This document shows positions 7,681 to 15,401 of a stretch of 64,000 bases of DNA, piece by piece. The translations under genes were made by a program, and so were the position numbers. Under the pieces are notes generated by a model. That model was not told the origin of the DNA. It searched no databases and saw nothing but the letters and a program-made list of their open reading frames with translations. Numbering within the stretch: the first letter of the stretch is position 1; every line of letters starts with the position of its first letter. Source of the stretch: Wenzhouxiangella sp. XN24 (lineage in GTDB: Bacteria; Pseudomonadota; Gammaproteobacteria; Steroidobacterales; XN24); NCBI RefSeq assembly GCF_011064545.1, contig NZ_JAAMFG010000030.1, forward strand, positions 62,001 through 126,000, in the 5' to 3' direction.

Positions 7681-7953
7681 GAGCACGTCGACGAGAATCG
7701 TCGCCGGCAGGTCGAGGGCTGCAGAGATCAGGCCGCGGGCCATCAGGCGCTGAAACTCAAGCCCGTCGAAGTCCTCGAGGGGTCGCAAGTCGACCCACGT
7801 GCGAAGCGCGAGGCCTTGCCCGGGAATCCCTAGGAAATACCCCGGATAAGGGGCTCCATGGAAGCAGGGAGGGTCTTCGCGCCGGCCATATGCACGACTG
7901 GTGAGCAAGCGGGCGACGCAGTCACCGGAGGAATCCACTGCCAACCCCAGAAA
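7675..7953 (-). pseudogene. possible YceK/YidQ-type lipoprotein remnant
   Basis: An open stretch without a convincing start reads CVARLLTSRAYGRRED, then APYPGYFLGIPG and finally ALDLPATILVDVLD before fusing into the copied oxidase tip. The order C-x-LLTRAYG, PYPG, then DLPxxxxxDxLLLP is that of YceK/YidQ lipoproteins, but the lipobox (SSGDC) is imperfect and an in-frame TAG at 7954 cuts off a proper signal peptide. I read it as a damaged copy; the family assignment is tentative. Confidence 0.35.
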
Positions 7954-8055
7954 CTACTTGGGCTTGAGCAGGCTGGTTTCGCAGTCGAGGTAGAACTGCT
8001 CATGCCGGAAAACTCGTCCGGGGGCCACGGCGCAGTCTCGGCAGGCAAGCCTGGC

Positions 8056-8406
8056 TCAGTGACGCTGCGCGTCCGCCGCAGCGATGCTCTCAAACTCCGC
8101 GGCGGACGCAAGAATCTCTTCCCGGTCGGGTTGCTCGTCGGGGATGGCGAGCGAATACGGGATTCGCGCATTCTTGCCGCGACCGTTGTCCCAGATCTTC
8201 GACCACGGGCCCAGCTCATCGTGAGTGAAACTGACCAGCGGCCTGGTCAGCTCACCCTCGAACCGGGTCGCCAGCTCCGACAACAGGCGCAACTCCCGCT
8301 TCGTAAACGGACCCTCGTCGAACTCAACCTTCGGTACGCCCTTCTCTCGGACGTGGATCAGTTTTGTTCGGTTGGCCGATTTGAGCATCGTTTGGCACCG
8401 AAGCAA
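8056..8406 (-). pseudogene. C-terminal part of a Panacea/SocA-like (DUF4065) antitoxin
   Basis: The frame encodes about 110 residues resembling only the second half of a Panacea-domain antitoxin: FTKRELRLLSELATRFEG, then SFTHDELGPWSKIWDNG, then ARIPYSLAIPDE. The N-terminal half of the domain, which normally starts with an alpha-helical segment before the W-x-YGP motif, is missing and the reading frame starts abruptly. No toxin gene is beside it. It therefore looks like a 5'-truncated relic, though it may still be translated. Confidence 0.5.
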
Positions 8407-8421
8407 CCGTGCGACACCATA

Positions 8422-8640
8422 TCAGGCGACCGCAGTTTCCACCTTCCCGGGCAAACGGCTCAATACAAGCCTGCCCAGGTCGACTTTCGCCGAAGCATTG
8501 TCGATATCGATCCCAACCAGCTGCCCGTCTGAATCATAATCGAGCACCACGCCCTCGGAGATCTCACGACTCTCAGCGCTCGGCCGATCTGACAGGTCGA
8601 TGTACAGTGAATCCGTCTCGGCGTGGTAGCTCAGCTTCAT
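8422..8640 (-). CDS. DUF2283 family protein
   Basis: A 72-residue protein of the DUF2283 family. It has the repeated YHAETDSLYIDLSD and GVVLDYDSDGQLVGIDIDNAS strands found throughout this group. DUF2283 genes are usually paired with a small toxin-like gene and are regarded as candidate antitoxins. The start at 8640 overlaps the stop of the preceding gene by 4 nt (ATGA). It appears complete. Confidence 0.82.
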   Translation of the reverse strand: MKLSYHAETDSLYIDLSDRPSAESREISEGVVLDYDSDGQLVGIDIDNASAKVDLGRLVLSRLPGKVETAVA

Positions 8641-8879
8641 GGCCGGACCCCCCGGTCGGGGAAAGCGTTGTGGATAGTCACTCTATCCTCGAGGGTGACC
8701 ACTCTCAAGTACCTGTTGCCAAGCTCAGGTATTGGCGCCCAGAAGCGAAACCTGTTCTGGCCCTGACGTTCCCAGCGAACCGGATTCTCGATCACACGGA
8801 TGCACCAGCTCTTCTCAATATAGGGCCGCTTACGCAGCACTTCTCGCTCGAAGTAGCTTGTGAACATGTAAACGGCCAC
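8637..8879 (-). CDS. small basic protein paired with DUF2283 (DUF4258-like)
   Basis: An 80-residue basic protein (FEREVLRKRPYIEKSWCIRV, then RYLRVVTLEDRVTIHNAFPD) of the type that precedes DUF2283 genes. Its pattern of a charged helix followed by a sheet ending TIHNAFPDR recalls DUF4258/BrnT-like toxins. It overlaps the DUF2283 gene by 4 nt. A toxin role is inferred from gene pairing only. Confidence 0.65.
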   Translation of the reverse strand: MAVYMFTSYFEREVLRKRPYIEKSWCIRVIENPVRWERQGQNRFRFWAPIPELGNRYLRVVTLEDRVTIHNAFPDRGVRP

Positions 8880-8972
8880 TACTCCAGCGTGCAGCGGCCA
8901 TGCTCCAAGCTCCAGCGTCAGAATCCGAGGCGTTTAACCGGAAATGCGACCGCCTGAGCGGCGCTGACGCCC

Positions 8973-10187
8973 CTACCGCACCCCGACATGCCGGCGGCTG
9001 ATGTCCTCGATCGAGACCGCGCCCACCTGCCCCATCACCATCGCCAGCTCCGCCTTCAGCATCTCCAGGACTTTCTCGACGCCCGCTTGGCCGAACGCCG
9101 CCAGGCCCCAGATATACGGCCGGCCGATACACACCGCATCCGCGCCCAGCGCCAGGGCCTTGAAGATGTCGGTGCCGCGGCGGAACCCGCTGTCGATCAT
9201 GACCGGGACGCGGCCGTTCACGGTCTCCACGACCTCGGGCAGGCTCTCGAGCGCGCCCCAGCCGCTGGCCTCGGCGCGCCCGCCGTGGTTGGAGACGTAG
9301 ACCGCGTCGGCCCCCGCCTCCACCGCGCTGGCCGCATCCTCGCGCGTGACGATGCCCTTCACCACGATCTTCATCGAGGTGGCCCCGCGAATCCGGTCGA
9401 GGTAGTCCCAGGTCATGTCGGCCATGGCGAAATTGGCGTACGTCGCTCGCGATCCCTGGTACATCGGGTTCATGCGCAGGAAGTCCTCGACGCTGCCCGT
9501 GCCGTGGCACGTCGTGCAGTCGCGATCGTCGGTGCGCACATGCTGGCCCAGCAACACCCGGTTGCTGCCGGAGTTGAGGTCCACGGTCAGCACCACCACC
9601 CGCGCCCCGGCTCGCTCGGCCCGTTCCAGCATCATCTGCGCCGTCGACCACTGGTTGGTCGGGTAGAACTGGAACCAGACCGGCTCGCCGCGCGCGGCCA
9701 TCACGTCCTCGATCGGCGTGGTCGCCACGTTCGACAGGAGCTGCAGGTGGCCCTGCGCCCTGGCGGCCCGCGCCGTGGCGAGCTCCGCATCCGGATGAAA
9801 AGCGCCCTGGCTGCCGACCGGGGCCAGCACAATCGGTGACTGGAGCGACTCACCGAGCAGCGTGGTCTCGAGGCTGATCCTGCTGGTGTCCACCATGCGG
9901 CTCGGCCGGAGGTAAACCTGCTCGAAAGCGCGGCGGTTGGCTGTCAGGGTCTCGTTGCCGTCCGTGCCGGTGGCGAGGTAACCGTAGTGGGCCGGCGGCA
10001 GCGTGTGCTTCGCCACCGCGTGGAAATCGAACACATCCAGCGCATCGGCCGGCGACCCGATGAGGTAGTCGGGCAGCTCGATGGCGTCCAACGACTCCTC
10101 GGCCAGCAGCCGCCCTGCCGCTGTGCAGTACAGCAGGGGACTGGCCGCGAGAAATTTCAGCAACTGCCGGCGGGCTGGGTTGTCCAA
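8973..10187 (-). CDS. Tat-exported FMN alpha-hydroxy-acid oxidase with a CxxCH insertion
   Basis: A 404-residue FMN TIM-barrel enzyme of the lactate/glycolate oxidase family, which oxidises 2-hydroxy acids to 2-oxo acids. Catalytic landmarks are Y175 (FQFYPTN), K277 (IVVKG), H301 and R304 (SNHGGR) and the phosphate site near DSGFRRGTDIFKALALG. Two things are unusual. A twin-arginine-like leader (ARRQLLKFLAASPLL) predicts export. A heme c motif CTTCH lies at 224-228, in the loop where related membrane enzymes vary. The start is TTG 10187, preceded by GAGGA. Its last codons are duplicated at 7634-7680. Confidence 0.85.
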   Translation of the reverse strand: MDNPARRQLLKFLAASPLLYCTAAGRLLAEESLDAIELPDYLIGSPADALDVFDFHAVAKHTLPPAHYGYLATGTDGNETLTANRRAFEQVYLRPSRMVDTSRISLETTLLGESLQSPIVLAPVGSQGAFHPDAELATARAARAQGHLQLLSNVATTPIEDVMAARGEPVWFQFYPTNQWSTAQMMLERAERAGARVVVLTVDLNSGSNRVLLGQHVRTDDRDCTTCHGTGSVEDFLRMNPMYQGSRATYANFAMADMTWDYLDRIRGATSMKIVVKGIVTREDAASAVEAGADAVYVSNHGGRAEASGWGALESLPEVVETVNGRVPVMIDSGFRRGTDIFKALALGADAVCIGRPYIWGLAAFGQAGVEKVLEMLKAELAMVMGQVGAVSIEDISRRHVGVR

Positions 10188-10362
10188 GCTAGTGTCCTCG
10201 AGTCGGCGTGCTGCCGAGCCTCGGGAGAACCTAGCACCTGTCCCCGGCTGGCGGTAGTCTCCGATGATCGAAGGCGCGCAAGCGGGCGGCGGAGTGAGTT
10301 TGTCTCGGACAGACTCGCCACTGGCCCCACCAGGCTACGAAGCAGCGACTCGACGCGTCCGC

Positions 10363-10662
10363 TCAACGCTCACGTCCCGCCAGCCACCGGCGTAACGACG
10401 CCTGGGACTCGTTCGAAGGCAAGCCACGCAGCAGCGAATCGACGCTGATATCCTCATCGACCGCCGGCCAATGGATGCCGGTGCCGTGTGCGATCAGCTC
10501 CCAGTCCCGCCGCTCTTCACTCGTCGCGTGCTCCAGGCGTGGATACCACGACAGCGGAACAGAAATCGTCCGGCCGTCACTGAACTGGACGGTCAGCTCG
10601 TCATCGGAACTGGTTACTGACACGGCGCGCGGCGTTTCAACCTGCTCTGCTGAAGAATTCAT
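10363..10662 (-). CDS. DUF2442 protein, copy B
   Basis: A 99-residue DUF2442 protein (VQFSDGRTISVPLSWYPRLE in the core, RRWLAGRER at the end). It overlaps the DUF4160 gene by 26 nt, the arrangement normal for this gene pair. It is the intact counterpart of the copy at 7244-7543; the two differ at about 15 residues, mostly in the middle. ATG at 10662 matches the start used for copy A. Confidence 0.82.
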   Translation of the reverse strand: MNSSAEQVETPRAVSVTSSDDELTVQFSDGRTISVPLSWYPRLEHATSEERRDWELIAHGTGIHWPAVDEDISVDSLLRGLPSNESQASLRRWLAGRER

Positions 10663-10879
10663 CCCAGGCCTCCAGAAGCTGTGGACGATTTGCGTCGATG
10701 ATACTCCCGATGCGCCGCAGCTCCGAGGGCCGGTAGCCGACGCTTCGCCCCAGCCGCAGCGGGTCAAGCCAGAACTTCGCCTCCGCCTGGCCGCGCTGCA
10801 CGTGCACATGCGGCGGCTCCTCTCCATCGCTGGAATAGAAGAAAAACCGGTACGGGCCAGATCGGAGAACGGTTGGCAT
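10637..10879 (-). CDS. DUF4160 protein
   Basis: An 80-residue DUF4160 protein: MPTVLRSGPYRFFFYSSDGE, then the metal- or acid-rich PPHVHVQRG, then AKFWLDPLRLG and a C-terminal helix (LLEAWDEFF). These proteins pair with DUF2442 and are suspected toxins of a small module, without biochemical proof known to me. I start it at ATG 10879, which fits the family; ATG 10891 is four codons upstream. Translation continues directly into the overlapping DUF2442 gene. Confidence 0.82.
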   Translation of the reverse strand: MPTVLRSGPYRFFFYSSDGEEPPHVHVQRGQAEAKFWLDPLRLGRSVGYRPSELRRIGSIIDANRPQLLEAWDEFFSRAG

Positions 10880-11019
10880 CCCTGCGTCCACACGGCATGA
10901 ACGAAGGAGCGTCCGTCAGTTCAACAGGAATTCGAACCCCCAGTTTCGACACGAAGAGGATGCTTTCGAAAGCACCTCGGTCCGCCACCGGAAAATGCGT
11001 CACTTCCCTGGCAAAAGCG

Positions 11020-11035
11020 CGTTTCCGCGGAAACG
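11020..11035. repeat. 16-bp palindrome CGTTTCCGCGGAAACG, intergenic copy
   Basis: A perfect 16-bp palindrome just past the stop of the SRPBCC gene. The identical 16-mer occurs three more times in this window, all inside the HNH gene near 39 kb. Confidence 0.8.
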
Positions 11036-11041
11036 CCGAGA

Positions 11042-11536
11042 TCAAAGCAGTAGCTTGCGAATGGTCCGACCACGAAACACGAAGATCCGGTTCAGCTGAC
11101 GACGCACCAGCGGCAACGCCAGCCCCGACACGGGATGCAGCGGCAGCCGGTAATCCACCCGGTCCGTCATGCGCGTGCTGTCCTCGACCGCCTCGAAGGT
11201 GTGGCGATGAATCCACGTGTGATACGGACCGCGCAGCTGCTCATCGACGAAGCACAGCGGCGGCTCCCACACGCTGATGCGCGACCGCCAGCCGAACGGA
11301 ACGCCGAACAGCCCCAGGCGGTAATCGACCAGCGTATCCAGGCCGATCGCCACCGGCCCCGGCGTGAGCACGCGAAACGCCAACTCCGGCGGCGTGATGC
11401 GTTCCAGGTTCTGCACGTCGCAGAAGAACGGAAACACCTCCTCGACCGGCAGCGGAAAGTGCGTGACGGTCTCGAGGGCATGGCGACCGTTGCCGAGTTG
11501 GTGATGGTGGACGATGGGGGTGGGAGTGTTGGGCAT
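11042..11536 (-). CDS. SRPBCC (START-like) family protein
   Basis: A 164-residue protein of the SRPBCC/polyketide-cyclase-like fold: VTHFPLPVEEVFPFFCDVQN starts the first strand and helix, then ITPPELAFRVL, then RISVWEPPLCFVDEQLRGPYH and WIHRHTFEA. Proteins of this group bind hydrophobic ligands in a deep pocket and are often annotated as cell-division-inhibitor-like SRPBCC proteins next to SDR genes. No ligand can be deduced. ATG 11536 is the first start. It is followed immediately by the palindromic repeat at 11020. Confidence 0.8.
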   Translation of the reverse strand: MPNTPTPIVHHHQLGNGRHALETVTHFPLPVEEVFPFFCDVQNLERITPPELAFRVLTPGPVAIGLDTLVDYRLGLFGVPFGWRSRISVWEPPLCFVDEQLRGPYHTWIHRHTFEAVEDSTRMTDRVDYRLPLHPVSGLALPLVRRQLNRIFVFRGRTIRKLLL

Positions 11537-11557
11537 CCTGTTACAGGACCTCGTCCT

Positions 11558-11860
11558 TCATTCTTCAGGCACAAGCCTCACTTCCAGCTTGCAGCCCACG
11601 GCATGCGCATAACGCTTGAGGGTGCTCAGGGACGGCGCGTGCTTGCCGGCCGCTTCGAGGCGGGAAATCGCACTCTTTGTGGTGCCCATGAGTTCTGCCA
11701 CGGCGTCCTGGGTAAGGCCAGCACGCGCTCGAGCCCTGAGCAGCTGGTCTGCGACCTGGTATTCGATCTCCAGGTTCTCGTAGTCCTCGGAGAACCCTTT
11801 CCGCTTCCGCGCGCGCTCGATGAACGCCTTGTGATCGTGCTTCACGGGGTGGTACTTCAC
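11558..11860 (-). CDS. higA: HigA-type XRE antitoxin, orphaned
   Basis: A 100-residue antitoxin with an N-terminal toxin-contacting segment and a C-terminal helix-turn-helix (AGLTQDAVAELMGTTKSAISRLEAAG, given here as the HTH span of about residues 48-73). It then ends in a family-typical strand (GCKLEVRLVPEE). The start is GTG 11860. In intact modules the RelE-like toxin gene lies immediately upstream and overlaps it. Here only the first 17 codons of that toxin remain (11871-11921), so the antitoxin persists without its toxin. Confidence 0.85.
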   Translation of the reverse strand: MKYHPVKHDHKAFIERARKRKGFSEDYENLEIEYQVADQLLRARARAGLTQDAVAELMGTTKSAISRLEAAGKHAPSLSTLKRYAHAVGCKLEVRLVPEE

Positions 11861-11870
11861 TCAGGCAACC

Positions 11871-11921
11871 CTCGATCGTGGCCAGGACCTTCGGATGGTA
11901 GTACTCGATCTCGAAGATCAC
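11871..11921 (-). pseudogene. 5' remnant of the HigB/RelE toxin gene
   Basis: From GTG at 11921 the frame reads VIFEIEYYHPKVLATIE, the standard N-terminus of this RelE-family toxin, and then continues out of family into the antitoxin start. About 80 codons are missing. The clean break between the toxin start and the antitoxin start suggests a single internal deletion. Confidence 0.75.
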
Positions 11922-11929
11922 GGTGGATA

Positions 11930-11945
11930 TTAGCAATCTTGCTAA
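11930..11945. promoter_or_regulatory. inverted repeat upstream of the higBA remnant
   Basis: TTAGCA-ATCT-TGCTAA, a 6-bp inverted repeat 8 nt upstream of the toxin-remnant start. It is a plausible HigA operator that outlived the toxin. Confidence 0.45.
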
Positions 11946-12060
11946 CTTGCGGCAATCAATGGAAGCATGGCGCCGACGACCGGTGTCACGCATAAGAGCG
12001 GCATGGCTACTGACAATGCTTGCAGCTACAGATGAAGCTGAACAGGTCGCGATTCTCGCG

Positions 12061-12312
12061 CTAGTGCGACGATTCTCGCGCTGGCGGGGCTTCCATGGCC
12101 CGCCAGATGAACTTGGCACGCTCGATTCTGAAATGAAGCTTCAGCGCCGTTGAGAAGTAGTACATGAACGGATTCTCGACAATCCGCTGTGCCTCGGACT
12201 CCGTGATCGGGACGACGACACCCTTCGCCAGATAGAAAATCTCAACGTTCGTCCTGATGACCAGGGCTCGATAGTCGTCCTCGGGCCCGGCATCGTACAC
12301 GCCCCTGGCCAA
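12061..12312 (-). CDS. hypothetical protein, 83 residues
   Basis: A short frame with coding-like composition (DDYRALVIRTNVEIFYLAKG, then RIVENPFMYYFSTALKLHF) that ends inside the GC-rich stretch before the higBA remnant. I recognise no family. It has no clear ribosome site. It lies alone between a toxin-antitoxin scar and a second unknown gene, so it could also be a gene fragment. Confidence 0.4.
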   Translation of the reverse strand: MARGVYDAGPEDDYRALVIRTNVEIFYLAKGVVVPITESEAQRIVENPFMYYFSTALKLHFRIERAKFIWRAMEAPPARESSH

Positions 12313-12335
12313 CGTTTAAGACCGCGTCCAGGAAT

Positions 12336-12956
12336 TCACTCCCCCTCCTCCTCCAACACCGGAAACGCCTCCACCACCCTCACCCGGCACAGCGCATCCA
12401 GCTCCGGATAAAAGTCCGACTCCGCCACGAAGAAGCCGAGCATGCTCTCGGTGTCGCCCTCGAAGTTCATGTCGAGAACCTCGTGGAACGGCCAGGCGCT
12501 CGTGAAGAAGTCATACAAATCGCCGAGCGTGAGCGGTCGGGTCGACTCGCAGGTCGTCTTGCCCTGGAGCGTATCGCCGCCGTACTCGTCCACCACCCGG
12601 TAGTGGATCTGCGGGCCGGCCATGCGGGCGTAGACGGCGGTCACGTCGCCCGTGGTCGAGTGGATGAAGATGCGCGCGATCTCGACCTCCCCGGAATCGG
12701 AGCCCGGGAGATAGTTGCCGCCCATCAGGAGCGGGTGCACGCCGCCGAGCGCCCGGCACTCCTCCTCGGGCACGCCGTGTTCCCGCAACAGCTGCGCCAC
12801 CTCGTCATGCTCGTTGGACGCCAGCAGCTCGCGCAGGCGCGCCTTCACCACCGCGCCCTTCACCCGCGACAGGACATAGTCCTCCAGTGACTGCGGACGG
12901 AAGTAGCCGGCGGGACGGTAGTCGAGATCAATTGCCGGGAAGGTACGAGTAGTCAT
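12336..12956 (-). CDS. hypothetical acidic protein, 206 residues
   Basis: A well-formed 206-residue soluble protein, strongly acidic at the C-terminus (VLEEEGE). The N-terminal 60 residues are helical (SLEDYVLSRVKGAVVKARLRELLASN) and the rest mixes strands and helices (IARIFIHSTTGDVTAVYARM). I do not recognise the family and see no catalytic motif. ATG 12956 was chosen because the extension upstream has non-coding composition. It is transcribed alone, downstream of the hairpins at 13063-13205. Confidence 0.6.
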   Translation of the reverse strand: MTTRTFPAIDLDYRPAGYFRPQSLEDYVLSRVKGAVVKARLRELLASNEHDEVAQLLREHGVPEEECRALGGVHPLLMGGNYLPGSDSGEVEIARIFIHSTTGDVTAVYARMAGPQIHYRVVDEYGGDTLQGKTTCESTRPLTLGDLYDFFTSAWPFHEVLDMNFEGDTESMLGFFVAESDFYPELDALCRVRVVEAFPVLEEEGE

Positions 12957-13062
12957 GGGTCCAGCCTCCAATGCGTTGTCGTTGCAAAGGAAACTGACGC
13001 GCGTTGTGGAATGGACCCGGTTCGTTGCCTGGGTCGGCCACATCCCCCTTTCGGGGCAGCCA

Positions 13063-13091
13063 CCTTGCCCGGGTCGGGCAGGTTGGCGGAG
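13063..13091. terminator. imperfect hairpin, possible terminator
   Basis: CCACCTTGCCC pairs with GGGCAGGTTGG around GGGTC with one mismatch and one G-T pair. It lies about 120 nt beyond the stop of the leftward VWA gene. There is no clear T-run, so its role in termination is uncertain. Confidence 0.35.
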
Positions 13092-13172
13092 CGTCAGCTC
13101 ACTCTTGATGCGTGATCGAATTTAAATCTGCCTGCGGCGCTAAGCAAGCTGCAGGCTTGGAACCAGTGTGCC

Positions 13173-13205
13173 GCCCCGGTGGCTCAGGAGATGAGCCACC
13201 GGGGC
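13173..13205. terminator. perfect 14-bp hairpin after the VWA gene (hairpin-repeat family)
   Basis: GCCCCGGTGGCTCA and TGAGCCACCGGGGC pair perfectly around GGAGA. It begins 8 nt past the VWA stop codon, the position of a terminator or transcript-stabilising hairpin, but lacks a T-run. Its core GGCTCA-GGAGA-TGAGCC is the motif found at four other places in the window. Confidence 0.65.
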
Positions 13206-13212
13206 ATCACGT

Positions 13213-14556
13213 TTACCGCGGGTCCCGCCGCCGCGGCTCGGCCTTGCCCTGCGCACGCTTGCGGCGCAGGTAGTCGGGCGCATCCATGTCGCCCGGATCC
13301 CGACACTCGTTCACCGGCGCCAGCCGGCTGCTCACGCGGCGCGCGCTGTACATCGCCTCCTTGGCAAACATCATCTCGTCGCGCTGGCGGGCGAGCTCCT
13401 CGAGCTCCCCGACGACGCCCTGCAGCCACGGATTGTCGGCCGCCAACTGTCGCGCTTGCGCGAGGGCCAGGTTCACCGCGTTCCAGTCGTGCCGGCGTGC
13501 CGCCTCCCGCGCGGTCTGCTGCATGCCCGCCACCGTCAACTCGTCGACGCGCCGGCGCACCAGCGGATCCTCGGCCACCGCGGCATAAGCCGCCGCCGGC
13601 ATCACGGGCAGCGCCAGCGATTCTCGACTCGTCTCGTGCTCGACCCCGTCGAGGTCACGCCAGGCCGCGCGCACCTTCACCAGGTCGCGCACCTCGCCCG
13701 CCGTCGCGGTACCCGTCTCGACGATGAGCTGCAGCACGGCCCAGGCCTCGCCCTCGTACGCCACGTCCGGCAGGCGCCAGCCGCCGCGCGCGCCGCGCCG
13801 GTAGCCGTTGAGCACCTTGGCCGAAACGCCCGCCGCGGTCTCCACCAGCAACTCCACCTCGCGGGCGCACAGCGCGCCCATCAGCGCCAGCTCCTCCTGG
13901 AACGGGTCGGCCAGGTCGTCCGCGCTCTGGCCGTAGTAGGCATTGCCGCGGCCGGCATCGGCCATCGCGGTCATGAGCTCCTCGTTGAAGTGATGCCCGA
14001 GGCCGTAGGTCGAGGTGGTCACGCCGGCGTCCGCGAGTTGCGCCACCTGCTCGGTGATCCTGCCGACATCGGTGATGCCCTTGTTGGCCCGGCCGTCCGA
14101 CAGGAGGATCACGCGCGACAGGATGCCCGTGCCGGTGTGCGGCGCGAGGGTCTCGGCGCCGGCCAGCCAGCCGCCGTGCAGGTTGGTGCAGCCGCCTGAG
14201 CCGATCGAGTCGATCGCACGTCGCAGCGTGTCGCGCTCGTCCATGCCCAGCAGCTCGGTCAGGCGCTCGACCGAGTCGTCGTAGATCACGATGGCGGCCT
14301 TGTCCCCCGGGTTCAGTCCGTCCACCACCATGCGCGCACAGCGCTTGGCCTCGGCGAGCGGCTTGCCCGACATGCTGCCGGAGCGATCCACTACCAGCGC
14401 CACGTGCACCGGGCCGCGTGCGGGGCGGTCCTTCTCGGGCTGGGGCGGCGCCTGCACGCGGACCAGCACGTCCACCGTGCTGCGATGATCGGCCAGCACC
14501 GCAGCGCGCGCCGGCGTCATCACCAGATTCAGTTCGTTCTTCAGTTCCCTGTTCAT
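13213..14556 (-). CDS. VWA-domain protein
   Basis: A 447-residue von Willebrand factor A protein. The MIDAS metal site is intact: DRSGSMSG (about residues 57-64), the T of GGCTNLHGG (about 121-129) and the aspartate of ILLSDGRANKG (about 151-161). The domain spans roughly 45-240, followed by a strand-rich region and a helical tail. VWA proteins of this layout bind partner proteins in a metal-dependent way. Its start overlaps the upstream MerR-like gene (ATGA), and this MerR-VWA gene pair is commonly conserved, which suggests joint function. Confidence 0.87.
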   Translation of the reverse strand: MNRELKNELNLVMTPARAAVLADHRSTVDVLVRVQAPPQPEKDRPARGPVHVALVVDRSGSMSGKPLAEAKRCARMVVDGLNPGDKAAIVIYDDSVERLTELLGMDERDTLRRAIDSIGSGGCTNLHGGWLAGAETLAPHTGTGILSRVILLSDGRANKGITDVGRITEQVAQLADAGVTTSTYGLGHHFNEELMTAMADAGRGNAYYGQSADDLADPFQEELALMGALCAREVELLVETAAGVSAKVLNGYRRGARGGWRLPDVAYEGEAWAVLQLIVETGTATAGEVRDLVKVRAAWRDLDGVEHETSRESLALPVMPAAAYAAVAEDPLVRRRVDELTVAGMQQTAREAARRHDWNAVNLALAQARQLAADNPWLQGVVGELEELARQRDEMMFAKEAMYSARRVSSRLAPVNECRDPGDMDAPDYLRRKRAQGKAEPRRRDPR

Positions 14557-15290
14557 TTCCGTTCTCCTCGGGTCATCCTTGCCTCGCGCAGCGCCTCAGC
14601 GAGCGCCTTCCCAAGCGCCTCCGCGTCCGCCGGCCCCAGCCGGCGCAGCTCGCGCGCGTCCACGTAAACCGTCGCCCACGGCGTCAGCCGCAGTTGCACC
14701 ATCTCCTCCCGCTCCACGACCCCGGACTCGTTGCCGAGCTCCCGCAGGGTCTCCTCCAGGCCCATACGCCGCGCCGCGAGGCCGGCCGCCCGGGCCAGCG
14801 AGTCAGAGCGCGGCGGCTCACGATCCGAGATGGACCGCTTGCTCATGTGCATCGGTGGTTCCACCGGCGGCGCACTCCGGCGTCGCGAGACCTTGTCCGG
14901 AGCGGCCTGCGACGCCCTGATCCGGGCGATCGCCCGCTCGGCCTCGGTCGGCGACTCCGGCTCGCCCTCCTGCAATGCGGGGATGGGCAGGTCGTATGTC
15001 TGCATCAGTTCCCCGATCTTCGCCAGCGGCCAGCCGTCCTTGAGGAGCTTCCTGGCGATCACGAACTCGGCCGCCTGCCGCGCCCCGTAAACCGCCTCCC
15101 GGCCCTGCCGGACCGGCGGCGTCAGGACCTCGACGGAGACGTAGTGGCGGACCAGGCGCTCGTTGGCGACCTCGCCATCCTCGATCCCGTTGTCCTGCAG
15201 GAGCTGGTTGCAGAGCTCCGCGAGCTCGGTCGCCGAGCCTTTGAAATCAAGGGCTTCGTCGGGGATAGCGATCGGGAAGACCTGCGACAT
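14553..15290 (-). CDS. MerR/HTH_17-like regulator paired with VWA
   Basis: A 245-residue protein whose residues about 30-115 form a MerR-type DNA-binding domain (LVRHYVSVEVLTPPV with YGARQAAEFVIARKLLKDGW and LAKIGELMQTYDLP). A low-complexity linker follows, then a C-terminal VQLRLTPWATVYVDARELRRLG domain that likely senses or contacts the VWA partner. ATG 15290 follows the promoter at 15317-15345 at a short distance. The gene overlaps the VWA gene by 4 nt. Autoregulation is likely because the promoter carries an inverted GTTGAC/GTCAAC pair. Confidence 0.8.
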   Translation of the reverse strand: MSQVFPIAIPDEALDFKGSATELAELCNQLLQDNGIEDGEVANERLVRHYVSVEVLTPPVRQGREAVYGARQAAEFVIARKLLKDGWPLAKIGELMQTYDLPIPALQEGEPESPTEAERAIARIRASQAAPDKVSRRRSAPPVEPPMHMSKRSISDREPPRSDSLARAAGLAARRMGLEETLRELGNESGVVEREEMVQLRLTPWATVYVDARELRRLGPADAEALGKALAEALREARMTRGERK

Positions 15291-15316
15291 TGACAATCTC
15301 CGTTGACGATGACAGC

Positions 15317-15345
15317 AGATTAGTCTCGCCAACGGGCTTTGTCAA
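15317..15345 (-). promoter_or_regulatory. sigma-70 promoter of the merR-VWA operon
   Basis: On the reverse strand TTGACA (15345-15340) and TAATCT (15322-15317) are spaced by 17 nt, close to consensus. GTTGAC at the -35 and GTCAAC near +10 form an inverted pair that could bind the MerR-like protein. Confidence 0.65.
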
Positions 15346-15382
15346 CGTCAATCACTGTGTCGTGGAGATTATCTCAGGGGGG

Positions 15383-15401
15383 AGGCTCAGGGGGTGAGCC
15401 T
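15383..15401. repeat. hairpin repeat AGGCTCA-GGGGG-TGAGCCT
   Basis: A perfect 7-bp stem with a GGGGG loop, belonging to the hairpin family also seen at 4380, 7203, 13181 and 34245. It lies between the MerR-VWA promoter and the left edge of the lower-GC island. Confidence 0.7.

Noticed and set aside
7830-8219. 129-codon reverse frame
   Set aside because: Ser/Pro/Arg-rich shadow over the Panacea remnant and lipoprotein-like remnant; no domain resemblance.
10921-10985. tRNA-Ser-like sequence on the reverse strand (T-arm-like GGGGGTTCGAATTCC and a TTTCGAAA loop)
   Set aside because: The T-stem does not pair properly, no acceptor stem can be formed and there is no coherent D-arm. At most a decayed relic; not supported as an RNA gene.
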